Counted from the first letter of the stretch, positions 1 through 12,321 are shown. The stretch: DNA of 64,000 bases from Tubulanus polymorphus (GCF_964204645.1 NC_134031.1:17977307-18041306), one strand, 5' to 3'. Numbers and translations: made by a program. The notes: generated by a model not told the origin, from the sequence alone.

Positions 1-3000
1 CTGTAGTCAACGCAAAGTTGAATGTGCAGAACGATGGTGAAGTGATTATTGAAGATATCCCAGATGAAGATATCCCATATGAAGAAAATATCCCAGATGA
101 AGATATCCCATATGTAGAAGTTATCCCAGACATTACAGATAAAGATATTGACAATGAACCGAAAGAAACGATGGAAATAGATGAACGGTCAACTGATGAT
201 GAATCCATTGACGTCGTGGAAGAAGCGCAATTGATAGCCGATGAAAGGTTTATATATGATGATATACATAACGAGATATACGATAATCAGAATATTAAGA
301 ATGATATAAGCCACTATGATAAAGAGCTATGGCGAAAGGAGATATATGATGCTCAGAATATTCAGAGTGATATAAGCCATTATTATGAAGAGTTATTGCG
401 AGATGCTAGGGCGCTAGCGAATACTTTTTGGCCAGCGAAAGATTTACTAAAAGAGCTCAATACGTTAGGATTACGGATCAAGGAGCAAAAACTGATAAAT
501 GCTGTCAATGATGGAAGCCCAAGGATGAACATGAACATTTGGTCTTTGAATATGGATGAACGTCTATCATTGTATTTGTCATGGTATAAGGCAACACGAT
601 CCATCTGGCAAACCAAATTGGACTCGCTCGAGGTTATGGGTCTGTCGTTGCAAGACGAAAGGGAAAAAGCATATTCAGCTATGGACGAGTCTATTCTACA
701 AAATGCACATATCATTGCTATGACGACAACTGGTGCATCAAAATTCAGTCATCTGATAGAAGCAGTTTGTCCAAAGATCGTCATCGTAGAGGAAAGTGCT
801 GAAGTGTTGGAAGCGCACATCGTCACGTCACTAACAGTCGGTTGTGAACACCTAATACTAATTGGTGACCATAAACAACTGCGACCAAAACCAACAGATT
901 TCGAATTAGCTCGCGATTATAACCTCGATATATCGTTCTTCGAGAGGCTTCAGAAGAATGGCCAACCTATTAAAACTCTTCAATTACAGCATAGAATGCG
1001 TCCTGAAATCTCTCGTTTACTAGTACCACATATATATGAATCACTGATCGATCACGATTCTGTGAAAGATTTCGATGATATAAAAGGTTTTGACACAAAT
1101 ATGTTCTTCTTGAACCACAGTGAAAGTGAAAAAGCCGAAGTCGAAGGACGTAGTCATAGTAACGTTTTCGAAGCAGAAATGGTAAAAGCCTTGAGCAAAT
1201 ATATTCTAATGCAGGGTTATCGACCAGACCAGATAACCATTCTAACGCCATACGTTGGTCAGATGTTTGCCTTAAAGAACATTTTGCCACCAAGGGAATT
1301 TGAAGGTATTCGAATTACTCCCATCGACAACTTCCAAGGCGAAGAAAATGATATCATAATTTTCAGTTTTGTGCGAAGCAACAAAATGGAGAATATAGGA
1401 TTTCTGAATACGCAGAACAGAATATGTGTTGCATTAAGTAGAGCTAAAAAGGGCTTCTATTGCTTGGGAAACTTTAGACTCTACGCAAAGAAATGTCGAG
1501 TTTGGAGAGATATTCTTGCGGATCTCGAAGCAGCTGGAAAGATTGGAAGTCATTTGACGTTAATTTGTCAAAATCACCCAAATACAAAAACACGTGTGAC
1601 GACACCAGAGGATTTTGATAAATGTCCATTTGGCGGCTGCCAAGAACGCTGTTCTACGATGACATGTGGCCATAAATGTCCATTTATTTGCCATATAGGC
1701 GATCATGTGGACGAGTTTCGATGTAGAGAAAAATGTCTACGTAGTTGTGAAGCTGGCCATACTTGTAAAAAACTGTGTTTTGAAGAATGCTCTCCATGCC
1801 CAGAAGATTGCACTAAAGAAATAGAATGTGGCCATATATGTCAACGAAGATGTGGAGATGTTTGCACAACCCGCTGTATGATGGTATGTTCCAAAAGTCT
1901 ACCTTGTTCCCATCAGTGTAAGGAGTTGTGCTATAAGCCTTGTAAATGTTCTGAGCCATGCGAGAAGGATTTAAAATGTGGTCATAGATGTGACAGACAT
2001 TGCAGTGCTCCTTGTACGCCGCGTTGTACACGTCCATGTTTAAAGAGTCTACCATGCTCTCACCAGTGTAAGAAGTTGTGCTATGAGCCGTGTGAATGCT
2101 TTGAACCATGCGAGAAGCATTTAGAATGTGGTCATAGATGTGACAGACATTGCAGTGCTCCTTGTACGCCTCGTTGTACACGTCCATGTTTAAAGAGTCT
2201 ACCTTGTTCTCACCAGTGTAAGAAGTTGTGCTATGAGCCGTGTGAATGTTTTGAACCATGTGAGAAGGATTTAGAATGCGGTCATGAATGTCGTAATCGT
2301 TGCAGTGTTCCTTGCACGACTCAATGCCGGATGCCATGTTCCAAGACTTTACTATGTGGACATCAGTGTACGAAATCGTGTTACGCTGCATGTGGCGAAT
2401 GCTTGAAAGTCATTACAGTTGAACTAGAATGTAGCCATACTTTGGAAAAGGTTTGCCACAAAGAAGCAACACAGGCTGATTGTGAGGCGTTTATAAAAAC
2501 AACATTGTCTTGTTCTCATGAGATGCGTGTAAAATGTTGCCAATTGCTCGATAAGGCATCTATCAAGTGCGATGAAATTGTTCCAAAAGCATTACCTTGC
2601 GATCATCAAATGCAGGGGAAATGTGGTGAATCAACTGAACGCATAGATTGTCAAGTGAAAGTGAAATACGAATTGCAGTGCCGTCATGACAAATATATAG
2701 AATGTTGGCGTTATACGAAATATGAAAATCAAACTAATGACCTTCATGGAGCCGACTTATACTGCAGTGTGATTTGTAAAAGAAAACTATTATGTGGCCA
2801 TGAAATTATGGCTGAATGTTCACAAGATTTAACGAAACAATCACATTGCGAAAGAACGTGCGAGGCCAGTTGTTGGCACACAAGATGCCGGAAAAAGTGC
2901 AATGAGCGATGCTGGGTTTGTCGTCGTCCTTGCGGTTGGGAATGCAGTCATCAAAGATGCTCTAAAGCCTGCTTTGAAGTATGCGACAGGAAGCCCTGCG

Positions 3001-3812
3001 ACGAACCGTGTAATCAGAAGACTATATGCGGACATGACTGTATGGGTTACTGCGGTGAACCTTGTCCGTTGATGTGCGACAAATGCGGAACAGCAGCTGA
3101 CCCACCCAGTGAAAGAGATCGCTACGTGTCACTGTATCCTTGTGGTCACAGTTTCCTCAGGTCAGTCATTGACCAGCATATGAAAATCAAGCATCGAGGT
3201 GGAATGAAAGTTGTGAATGTCCGTTGCTGTCCGTTTTCCAAATGCAGGAAACCTATTCTGTTTTGTCCGCGATATAGTCATGTAATCAAGGATTATTTCC
3301 ATGCAAAATACTTCCTCCTTGGGAATGTACTCGACGGTGATTGGTTATGCTGCAAAAAATGTGGTAAGACATATTGAACAGTGCTTATTAATAATAACTA
3401 TACCATCTAGGTGAGGTTTCTACCATAGCAGTCGTGACCATGATTCTTTCATCTTTATTTCTGATGCATCGGCACGTCGTTGGGTCCATCGACATTTCAT
3501 AGAAAATTGTTCATGTTTTACAGGTTTTTACATGGTTTCCGATCTTCAAGATCCTAAATGCGACCGTTGCGAGGGAGGATCACGCAGAAAGCAACCAAGA
3601 CCGCTGAAGATTAGTAAGTAGACATGATAAGATTATTATATATCTTATAATAATTCTATCTCTATATATATATAATATAATTTCTTTCAGCACGCAACGA
3701 AAATCCACCCCGTGGCCGTGGACGTGGACGTGGCCGTGGACGTGGCCGTGGACGTGGCCGTGGACGTGGCCGGGGATACGGGGGATACGCGAGGAACCCA
3801 TTTCTCCGCTAG
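1..3812 (+). CDS. ZNFX1: ZNFX1-like NFX1-type zinc-finger helicase, 3' part
   Basis: Exons 1-3363 (frame open to the left edge, codons in phase with base 3), 3524-3613 and 3691-3812, joined by gtaaga/cag and gtaagt/cag introns. The reading frame shows the C-terminal half of an SF1 (UPF1-like) helicase: Walker B VIVEESAE (about 778-801), IGDHKQLRP, LQHRMRPE (about 982-1005), NFQGEENDII and QNRICVALSRAKKG. A long array of Cys/His NFX1-type fingers follows (about 1620-3110), then a last Cys-rich finger split by the first intron. The Walker A region must lie upstream of the window. Reading into the first intron would stop at 3375, but the GT at 3364 and the exon at 3524 continue the finger. The last exon encodes an Arg-Gly repeat tail ending in NPFLR. 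In animals and worms ZNFX1 proteins are RNA-binding helicases of antiviral and small-RNA pathways; that role here is inferred. An acidic insert with repeated DIPDEDIPY-like units lies at about 50-150. Confidence 0.93.
1811..2410 (+). repeat. 150-bp tandem repeat encoding NFX1 fingers
   Basis: Four in-frame units of 150 bp (50 residues) start at about 1811, 1961, 2111 and 2261. The 1961 and 2111 units are almost identical base for base and the 2261 unit is nearly so, while the outer unit is more diverged. Each carries CGH-C-RHC and LPCSHQCKKLCY-type finger motifs. Confidence 0.85.
3708..3776 (+). repeat. Hexanucleotide repeat coding an RG tail
   Basis: CGTGGA/CGTGGC units in the last ZNFX1-like exon encode about a dozen consecutive Arg-Gly pairs, followed by a Tyr-Gly-Gly-Tyr stretch. 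The frame is set by the acceptor at 3690. RG-rich tails commonly bind RNA and are arginine-methylated; that function is inferred. The opposite strand shows a shadow His-Gly frame that is not a gene. Confidence 0.85.
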
Positions 3813-3992
3813 TCGCTAGTACATAGATACATGTTGATGAATTTGTGAACATCTTTAAGTAGATACAATGCAATTTTGCTCGTTCGAGTGATGCTATTAA
3901 CTTATCTATCTAATTTTTAAATCAGTAATTCCATATGAGGCTGAATGTTGCCAAATTGATAATCGTGTTTTGCTTTACGGCTGGTTGCTAAA

Positions 3993-4050
3993 GGCCCGAA
4001 CACACTATGCGATTTTATTCGCACCAGCGTTTCCATAGTGTGTTCGGGCC
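3993..4050. mobile_element. Mini inverted-repeat hairpin element
   Basis: Two perfect 17-base arms, GGCCCGAACACACTATG at 3993-4009 and its reverse complement at 4034-4050, flank a 24-base loop. The size and perfection fit a very short inverted-repeat element or its solo ends. A transcription terminator role for the ZNFX1-like gene cannot be excluded. Confidence 0.7.
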
Positions 4051-4330
4051 GTTAGGAAATAATACAAGGAAAAAAGCCAGCTTTGTACACCTGTACTTTG
4101 AAAATGTAATACAGTAAAACTTGCGATCGTTTTGGACAAAGAAAAATCTTACGACTTTGAATAAGTTAAATTTCCACCCTTTTTGCCGAAAACTACCACT
4201 TGAGAATTAATTTCTTGAACATCTACAAGGAATGATTTAAAAACCTGAAATATTTCGGGTTTATTTTTCTATTCTCAAACATTAACCACAACTAAACTGT
4301 CATTTTTCATGTTAGTTTTTTCTTGACGTC

Positions 4331-4790
4331 GTAACAACCTGTATAATAATGTTCATATACGTAGATGACTTCTATGCACTAAAGGGTTCTGTCTGGAGTT
4401 GATGTGCACTACGTCATCAATATCATTGGCGTCTCAAATTAACAATAATAATTGTGAATTTCGGCATTTTGTTTATTTCAAGTTTTATTACCTTGTCTAC
4501 ATCCTCAGTATATATTGATTGGTAGCTGGTTAATTCAATTCAATCGTTGATACATAGATGTATATTCAAATTCAAAATAACTTGATTGATGTTTGATATC
4601 ATATTATTATATGAAATAATTATGACATCAAGCAATATTATGTGTGTTAGTAGTATTTAGAGGTTTTAGTAGTTCCCTTCGCAGACTTCAGTTGGTAGGC
4701 ATGGAAACATATTGTTAAACTTTCAAATCATGGAGTCTATTTTCTCTCATGGACCCCTTTCAATAAAGACTTTTTGGATATCCTTCAATA
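4331..4790 (+). mobile_element. Dispersed repeat family B, copy 1
   Basis: The copy shares AAGGGTTCTG, ACGTCATCAATAT and AACAATAATAATTGTGAATT, then TTCAAATTCAAAATAACTT, in the same order as copy 2 (from 5999) and the inverted copy 3 (31800-32068). No open frame is present, so it looks non-autonomous. Ends are approximate. Confidence 0.6.
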
Positions 4791-5998
4791 CAGTTTCAAA
4801 TGGATTAAAAAACGATGTTTAAGGTCGACTGCCAGTCCTTTCTGGTCCTACTAAGACCTTACTACCAAAAATGAGCGAGCTAGGCCACCCGGAATGCTCT
4901 CCAGGTTGAAATAGACATTAGTAATGTTAATTCCTTGATTGTATTCTCCATATAGTTGCGACGATTGAGATCGATAGGCAACCGTGTTAGAACAAGTTAA
5001 CGACAGCTGTTTGGTGTAATGACCACTCTACCCCAGTTTATGTAGAATACTATGCCTTAATGAATTCATTTCCGAAAAACGCCTCAAATTAAATTCGTAC
5101 AGATTTCACCCTTGGACTGAATAGAATACTACTCGCATTATAAGATAACAATAACCAGTGGTGATTGTTTCAAGTAGTTTGCTAAACATCTCGCACAAAC
5201 CTATAAATGACGCACGGGTCGACCAGTTACGATACATCAAAAAACGTGTTTTCCTTAAAAACATTGTCAATTTGGAATTTAATATTTGTATCCAGATATT
5301 TCAGATATATATCGCAGTGTACAAGCAGGAAAAAAAATTGTCTATATGCGACTAATTTTTGCTTTTGTGTTAGAATTAGTTGCTATATCCGGGAATAAAA
5401 TGTAAATGAAAATGCAAGCTGTGTCCTGATATGTATTCATAATGCAGCTATACGTATTTAGAAATTTCATATAGAATAGTGGCTGGCTGGAGTCTTCAAT
5501 CGATCGCGACGTCAATTACAAATGCATATTGATTTACATTAAAGGTGAGATAATTCTATCTAACAAACACCGTATACGCATACAAAATACCGAGCATAAA
5601 ATCATAAAAGCTTGGTAGCATTTTTTACTCGTATAACATCATATTATGCACTAGTCGATCGCCGCAGCTTCGGCATCGAAGAAATTTTGTCGCAGAAATC
5701 GTAGAGTACCGTGTATACATACAGCCATCAAGACACTCGTATACACATGTTCATGACCGACATTTTAATTTTATGATCGTACCAGATGGTCTAAGTTGGC
5801 TAGCTTGACAAATAGAACGCACACCTGAAAAGCAACACGAGTATTCCTGAAAAAAGTACCACAGGGAAATCAACTACAAAGTAGGCCCTACTACTAAATC
5901 AATACAATGCAAACTTTACAATATAGATTTAATGTTCAGTTGATTTACTGTACGTAGATCCAGTATTACAACTGGATGCAGTTGTCTTGGTCTATGTT

Positions 5999-6420
5999 TT
6001 TGACACCGTAAAAGCCGTTACGATAATGTTTATTACAAAACTATTATTTGTTGTACATATAAGGGGTTCTGTGTGACTCGATGCGCACAACGTCATCAAT
6101 ATTGACAGTTCAAAATAACAATTACTATTGTGAATTTGTCTTTTATTATTATGTGATCAAATATATTTCGTGACTCATACTTTTTGATAAATTTTTATAT
6201 CTTTTTGATAATGAATTTTAAGTGTATGCCATCAATATGCCATCAATATTTGGCTAGCCTGGTTATATTGGTTTCTGGTCAATACAATTTTCAAATTCAA
6301 AATCACTTTATTGATCCTTAATAACAGATTACATTATCCATTGCTGATGATATTAGGCAATATGTGTCACCTTTCTTCAATAAACTTTCAAAATAGTTTT
6401 CGAGTTAAATAAGCAATTAA
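5999..6420 (+). mobile_element. Dispersed repeat family B, copy 2
   Basis: This copy begins near a GACACCGTAAAAGCCGTTAC block, runs through AAGGGGTTCTGTGTGACTCG and ACGTCATCAATATTG, then TTCAAATTCAAAATCACTTT. The same blocks recur in copy 1 and, inverted, in an NPHP4 intron. Ends are approximate. Confidence 0.6.
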
Positions 6421-7989
6421 AAAGGAAATCGACCAATCACGCTAGAGCTAATCCGAAATTAGCCAACCTACGACACGCGTATTGCAATTGTCTTTGAAAA
6501 GACCACTTCGCGAATTAAGAATCGTTATCAATTAACAACATACATAAATCATCATTAAACTCACGAAAATATGTCCGTTTATTTGTATAAAGGTTATTTA
6601 TTCGTGCCATAGGTTGACTGGGCTTGACATGGTAAATAACATTGATCCATATAATATATTAATCTAATCGTAATTCACTGGAATTGAAATTTAGCTGTCT
6701 GGAATTGATTGAAAATCGTCCGCAGAACCAGAAAAAGTATATTTCAAAGACTGATTAATTATTGTAGTTTGGTCAAATAAAATGTTTGGTATTACGATGT
6801 GTATAGTATATTTACAAGGGATGGATCTATGTTTACTGAAACAAGTTAACCAAAATCATGACAGAGACTCAACTGTCTAAAATGGAAGCAGAGACTCACG
6901 AAAGACTAGCGTTTAGGAATTTTTGTGGGATATATTGCATTTCAGAAAGTAGGCTGGTTGGGATATATAATATAAAGTATTGTTTCCTTTCCGTGGAAAA
7001 TTAGTCATTATACTTTCCCTACATAGTATCTATATCAGTCAGCTGATTTCATGAATAACCTCTTTTTTTTCTATTGATAAAACGAGCAAACATCGTTTAT
7101 TTGACGAGCTTTTACTTGCGATAATTAAATCTAGAACTCATTTTCTGGCAATGTAATAAATTCGCCCTTTTTTACGTCGCCTATTTCCTGCCATTGTCGT
7201 TAAGCACGATCCCCAAACACCGGCAAATATACGTGTATAGTCGATTTATATTCACATTTAGATTTTTCTCTGGCTATGACCAATTGACTTTGCTAATCAA
7301 CTTATACTTCGTAATATATGGCGATCGCTGCAGTATCGGACAAAGCCTTCGTAGAAAATTTAGCTTAAAAGCTAATGAATTGAATTCAAATTTGCAAAAT
7401 TCCAATAATCGACATATTATCATGAGAAGTCGGAAAACTAGGCCCACTGCGTCGCTGATTTCAACGTTGCATGCTAACGAAACTACAATCAAATTTTTTC
7501 AGTATTGTATTGTACTTCGTATTTACTTTCCGGGACCTTGGGTATTTAAAACAATGTGTATTTTAGAATTTGCGCAAGATAGCGTAACATAGAACAACGT
7601 GCTGTCAATATTATTTTTCGATTTATGAATGATAAAGGTTGAAGCCTTGAAATATTTAAAAACTTATAGCATGAATTTTGTTCTCTTTGAGCATACCCTT
7701 CCGAACGTCACATCACTGACTCCTGGATAATCTTTCGATTGAAAAATGATATTTTCTCTATATTCGATCTGTTTGTGTTTTATACGTTACGAAGCTTTTT
7801 CTCGGTGCAAATTTTACGACTGTGTACACCGCCCCCACTTTTAATCGGGTTTATCACTATCATAGAACGCCCAAAAACCAACTGATGACGAACAGTGTTT
7901 GAAAAAAAGATATGTGTGGTGGTTTAACCGACGCGTTTTAATTGCCCCTGAAGACTGATAACAGGGTCAGGTGACTTGACGCGTTTGGA

Positions 7990-8024
7990 TATAAATCCAG
8001 ATTACCTCAGGTCCCCACTCGCAG
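7990..8024 (+). promoter_or_regulatory. TATA-type core promoter candidate
   Basis: TATAAAT at 7990-7996 lies about 30 bases upstream of an initiator-like CTCGCAGTTT near 8018-8026. An ATG-free stretch with a splice donor at 8096 follows. It probably drives the first CAP gene, whose first coding exon lacks an upstream coding partner; the link is inferred. Confidence 0.45.
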
Positions 8025-8095
8025 TTTGTTGGAGAACAGCGAATAGAATATACGATCGACAATAGGTGCTTCTGCTGAAATTCCGAGCTCTCAAG
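8022..8095 (+). other. Candidate noncoding first exon of first CAP gene
   Basis: This 74-base stretch has no ATG and ends in CTCAAG followed by gtgaaa. It starts at the expected distance from the TATA box. It could splice to the acceptor at 11271, placing the start codon at 11283. No transcript evidence is available here. Confidence 0.4.
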
Positions 8096-9439
8096 GTGAA
8101 ATACTTTTTATCTATTTCATTTCAAACATTATCTATATATTATTGGGCATGTAAATTTGAGGTATTTTGAAGGTACATTTGGGAAGTAAGAACGAGTTTG
8201 CTTTTAAGCAAATTAGTGAGTTATTACCAATCAATTCTAAAGCATTTCGTCTTGATTCTCCGAAAATGTGTCCGTTTTTCAGTTTTGTATTTCATTTACT
8301 ATAATTCTATTCCACCTCCGCTTCAAGACGTTTTTGTGGGTTGAGACTTTTCAACTCGATTGCACTTGAAAAATCTTAACGACAGAACTTTATTCGGTCA
8401 GAAATCATATACGACAAGGGAAATCTGTGTTAATTCATTTATTGCACTAATTTATATTTCGGTATAGTTCATAGAATTATCTTATCCTCGATCGTCGGAT
8501 ATGAATCGATATAACGTTGAACACTGACTGTCGTTACTTTTCGATTTGAGTATCGTATGGGGATGAGCTTGAATTCACCGCAATGGTAGAAAGCGTTTGT
8601 AAATTTACTCTTTGACACCCAAACCACGGGCCTCGAGTGCAAAGCAAACTCGTCAGAAGTTTTTTTCGCTCACTTTTCGTAACCTATAAAAATAAAACTT
8701 CCTTCGTCGCGATCGTTTACTTGACCCCGATGAGAAAACAGCCTCCGCCCAAATGAATCGTGTCTATGCCCTTATGCCCTTGAAACATTTCAATCAACTT
8801 CAAATTGTTTTCATGGTAATTTCTACCTATTTCTGCACTGTTTACTGTACTTTAATGACCATAATACCCTGAAGAGTCTTATCTTCAATATCTCTGCTGT
8901 CAACCTGGATAATTATGCAGTAATATACTTCTATAATGACATAAGCACTAGGGAACTGTAACGCATTCTACTGGTCACACCTGTGCTCACAAATTACAAC
9001 ATTTTTCTTCAATTTTAATTCGTTGTTTCATTAGTGATTTTAACTCAATGCATCGACATTAATTCCTTCATTTTCAGATATGAATGGGCTTTTTGTACTA
9101 CTTTGAATACATGCAAATGAATTAATTAACATTTGCATCCATATTTCCATTCATCTACAACGTTAAAAATCTAACGGCTAAAAAAAACTTTTCCATAATG
9201 CGACAGAGTTTGTTATCATTGTACATAATCTAAATCAGATTTCGACCGAAGATGTGTAGCTCTTTTGGATTCAGGTTAAAGAATATCTGTCATTAGAACT
9301 CGCTTTAACGTCCCTGGTGCGCCCGTAAATGTCACCGAAAGGTCACAGAGACTTTAACAAAGTTATGACGCGTCACTCGCATGCTATGTACAGCATCTGG
9401 GCAGAATTATTGATGCGTTTCGCCATTGACGACGACATC

Positions 9440-9627
9440 GACAGTAGTTAGGCGTACACTCGGCTGTGCTGTCGTTGTGTATCTTCGCGCGTCTTTTGTT
9501 CCCAACTGCAAATTCTCGTCCTGCACAAATTTTACAAATTCTCGGATAATTTTCGGATTATCGATAGTGTAATATTTTCTACCTCAGTTTTAATACCGTT
9601 TTTGCTATTCCTGTCGCTTTAAATCAG
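9440..9627 (+). other. Second candidate noncoding first exon of first CAP gene
   Basis: The stretch has more CG dinucleotides than its surroundings, carries no ATG, and ends in AAATCAG followed by a strong gtaaga donor at 9628. It may be an alternative 5' UTR exon spliced to 11272. The 5' limit is a guess. Confidence 0.4.
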
Positions 9628-10470
9628 GTAAGATATTACTATATATTCGTGTTGCGTATTTCATGAAAATATCATTTTCTATTCACAGTCTCTGTGATCT
9701 GTAATATTTACGGGCACGCAGCGTTCGTCGATGGTTCTTTACAGTTGAAAGTAATTCTATCCAATTTCGTTGCAACCAACGAATTCTATAGTATTATTTC
9801 GGTTTGAATGCTTGTAACACTATAATGGGAACAAAAAACGGCAACATCAATCATGTAATTTTCTAATTTTCTAAATCATTTTAAAAACAAGCAGGTCGGA
9901 TGACTAATGATATTGAAAATGATTTATACAGTTTAATACAAATGTTTCTGTTTGGAGAGAATCCAAAATGAATGCAAATGAATAACAAACAGATACAGTC
10001 GGCATTATAACTATACCCTGGACACAATACCCGCGAATGCATCCATGAATAATTCGATACATATATACATGCTGTGAGATGGACAGTGGTCAAGAATCGA
10101 TTGTTCATCCTGATTTGACGTCGAGTTCAGTCGATTAAGGAGTGCTCTCATGGCCTACGATGGGCCTCGAATTTCACCCAGTCTATAGATTAGATTTCAT
10201 GCGTCGTGATTTTTTCTCAGTGTTAGAACAATAAAACCGAAAAATGAAGCAAACAAAGTGTTTTGTCAACTTCCATGCTATTTATCTACTCACCTTCCTT
10301 TCTTTATACCTGATACACTCAAATATGGTGGAATCAGCAAATCAAATAATTTCTCCTCTCCTGTGTCTGCTGGATCCACTATTATTGAACTGCAATGATA
10401 ATCAGTTTCCATAGAAACTCTTTCATAGCTTTCCCCGCACATTCTACATATTCTATTACAACATATACAT

Positions 10471-10482
<12 letters not shown>

Positions 10483-10554
<72 letters not shown>
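10483..10554. repeat. (AT)n microsatellite
   Basis: About 36 AT units follow a short CATATA-type stretch. It lies in the presumed 5' intron of the first CAP gene. Open frames read through it (Tyr-Ile repeats) are artefacts. Confidence 0.97.
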
Positions 10555-10557
<3 letters not shown>

Positions 10558-11282
10558 TGCAGAAATTTAGGAAATTTCAATTGAAAGATCAAATACGGAT
10601 ATAATTAGAAACTAAATTGAACATTGGTCGTGTACCTGATAAACCGACAAGTATGCGTTTCAGATATATATTATTGCGTTGATTATTGATATAATTTATG
10701 TGTCTATAACATTTAATGCGTGATAAAGTCATTGTCCTATTATGTAATCATATATGTCGAGGAAAATTTTTTATGGTTGTAAGTTAGACTTTCGAAAAAA
10801 GGATATAAAACATGCGAACGACCAGAATCTATAGGAAATTTCGAATCCATTCATTTCATCTATTGCATTTTCCCTCGTTATAGCTTGGACTCGTTTTATC
10901 CCGTTTATAGTTAGCTTATTACTGTAGCGATACTTCGATTATAGTTAGAAAAGTGATAATGTCATTGATAACGCTTCGGACGATGAGATCATTCGGGTAA
11001 ATAAAGAGTCACCACATTATGAGAAACGTCAATTGAATATTCCCCACACATCTTTCAGAAGTGCGCGCGCAAATACCACCGGTATCTGTGGTCGAATCTT
11101 TGATAAGAATTGAAAGTTTTAGGTCGGAACTTAATTCTAATTTCATTTTCGCTAAGGTTGTCGGTCTTAGTTCAACGAAACACTTTCTATAACATCTGAA
11201 AACGCTTAAAAACATAAATGAATAATATTTGACATATAACACGGGATTGATGTCATCTATTACTTTTTCAGATTTAATCAAA

Positions 11283-12321
11283 ATGCCCGACAAAAAATTC
11301 ATCGATGAGATGGTTAACGCCCATAACGAGTATCGTAAACGGCACCAGGTGGGCCCGATCAAACATAACAAAAAATTGTCGGATATCGCTCAGAAATGGG
11401 CGGATCATTTGGCGTCGAAGAACACGTTAGGACACAGCGACTGTAAAATGTCGGATGGAACACGAATGGGGGAAAACATCGCGATGAAGGGTTCGTCAAA
11501 TCCTACCTCTTATACCGGTGAGTTATCTTTGTCAATTTGATGCGATAAGTCGTTGTCAAATTATTTTCGACCAACATCGAGCCGTTGTATCTCATATTCA
11601 CATTTCTCAGGTCAAGATGCTACGGATCAATGGTACAGCGAAGTATCAATGTATGACTTCAAAGTCGGTGGATCAATGAATGCTGGTAATTTCTCGAGCT
11701 TTGGCCAATTTATTATTTCATTTTTCGAAAGAGAGTTAATCGTCACGTTTTCGTTCTCTTGTCGTTAGGGCATTTCTCACAGGTTGTGTGGAAATCGAGT
11801 ACCGAAATCGGCGTCGGAAAAGCTACGTCGAAAGACGGCAAAAAGGTTTTCGTCGTGGCTAATTACCTCGAAGCTGGGAATATGATGGGCAAATACAAAG
11901 AAAACGTTTTTCCAACGAAAGACGGAAAATTCGAGCTTCCAAAAAAGAAAGGTAAGTAGAAAGGAGCTTTCAGTAGATGCCGGTCAACACAGTTAAGGGG
12001 AAAAGCATAATTTCACCAAATCAAATCACTAAAGCGCTATGTAATATTCAAAAGTTGACCAAATCAGCTCAGTCTATCGATTCGATTGCAGAACCAGAAC
12101 CGATGAAGCTCGAAACAAAGAAATTCGGCGGTTTGAGCCTGGGCGACAAAGGTTCCGCGAAGGGAGACAGTAAAAGTTTCAGCAAAAGCGTCCAACGAGA
12201 AACGATTACTCGCACCGGCCCAGACGGCAAACGTACCAAGGTCATTCGAGAAACGTACACGTACAGCGACGGTAGCAAGGAAACGATTGAACGCACAGAA
12301 ACCTCCGATGTAAGGAAATAA
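11283..12321 (+). CDS. GAPR-1/GLIPR2-like CAP-domain protein, first copy
   Basis: Exons are 11283-11517, 11611-11685, 11769-11951 and 12092-12321 (723 nt, 240 residues). The acceptor at 11271 and the MPDKKF start suggest a noncoding first exon. The CAP domain is complete: HNEYRKRH, HLASKN, GHSD with the first conserved His, GENIA, WYSEV and GHFSQVVW (the CAP1 signature). These His and Glu residues form the CAP cavity. There is no signal peptide, so this is the cytosolic GAPR-1 type, not a secreted venom/CRISP type. Human GLIPR2 has 154 residues; this protein adds about 75 after the domain, rich in charged residues (TRTGPDGKRTKV, YTYSDGSKETIER). GT at 12310 is a good donor (gtaagg) in phase 0 and may splice to 13698, giving a longer isoform. 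The gene sits in tandem with a second CAP gene at 16170. Confidence 0.88.

Larger units (their letters stand above)
3813..7989. other. Intergenic spacer with repeats, no gene seen
   Basis: The spacer is AT-rich with only short chance open frames. It holds a hairpin element at 3993-4050 and two same-strand copies of dispersed repeat family B (about 4331-4790 and 5999-6420). I see no exon with matching splice sites. No convincing polyadenylation signal directly follows the ZNFX1-like stop. Confidence 0.6.

Noticed and set aside
1813-2391. Minus-strand open frame of 192 codons
   Set aside because: It lies wholly inside the zinc-finger coding array and mirrors its repeats; no splice sites or family motif.
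3364-3377. Stop codon as the true end of the ZNFX1-like protein
   Set aside because: The stop lies within a good intron; the exon at 3524 completes the finger in frame.
3580-3873. Minus-strand frame with a His-Gly-His-Val repeat
   Set aside because: It is the antisense reading of the Arg-Gly coding hexanucleotide repeat.
7194-7592. Open frame of 132 codons
   Set aside because: AT-rich composition, no domain, no start context, and a comparable minus-strand frame overlaps it; looks like chance.
10290-10604. Tyr-Ile repeat proteins on both strands
   Set aside because: Products of reading through the AT microsatellite.
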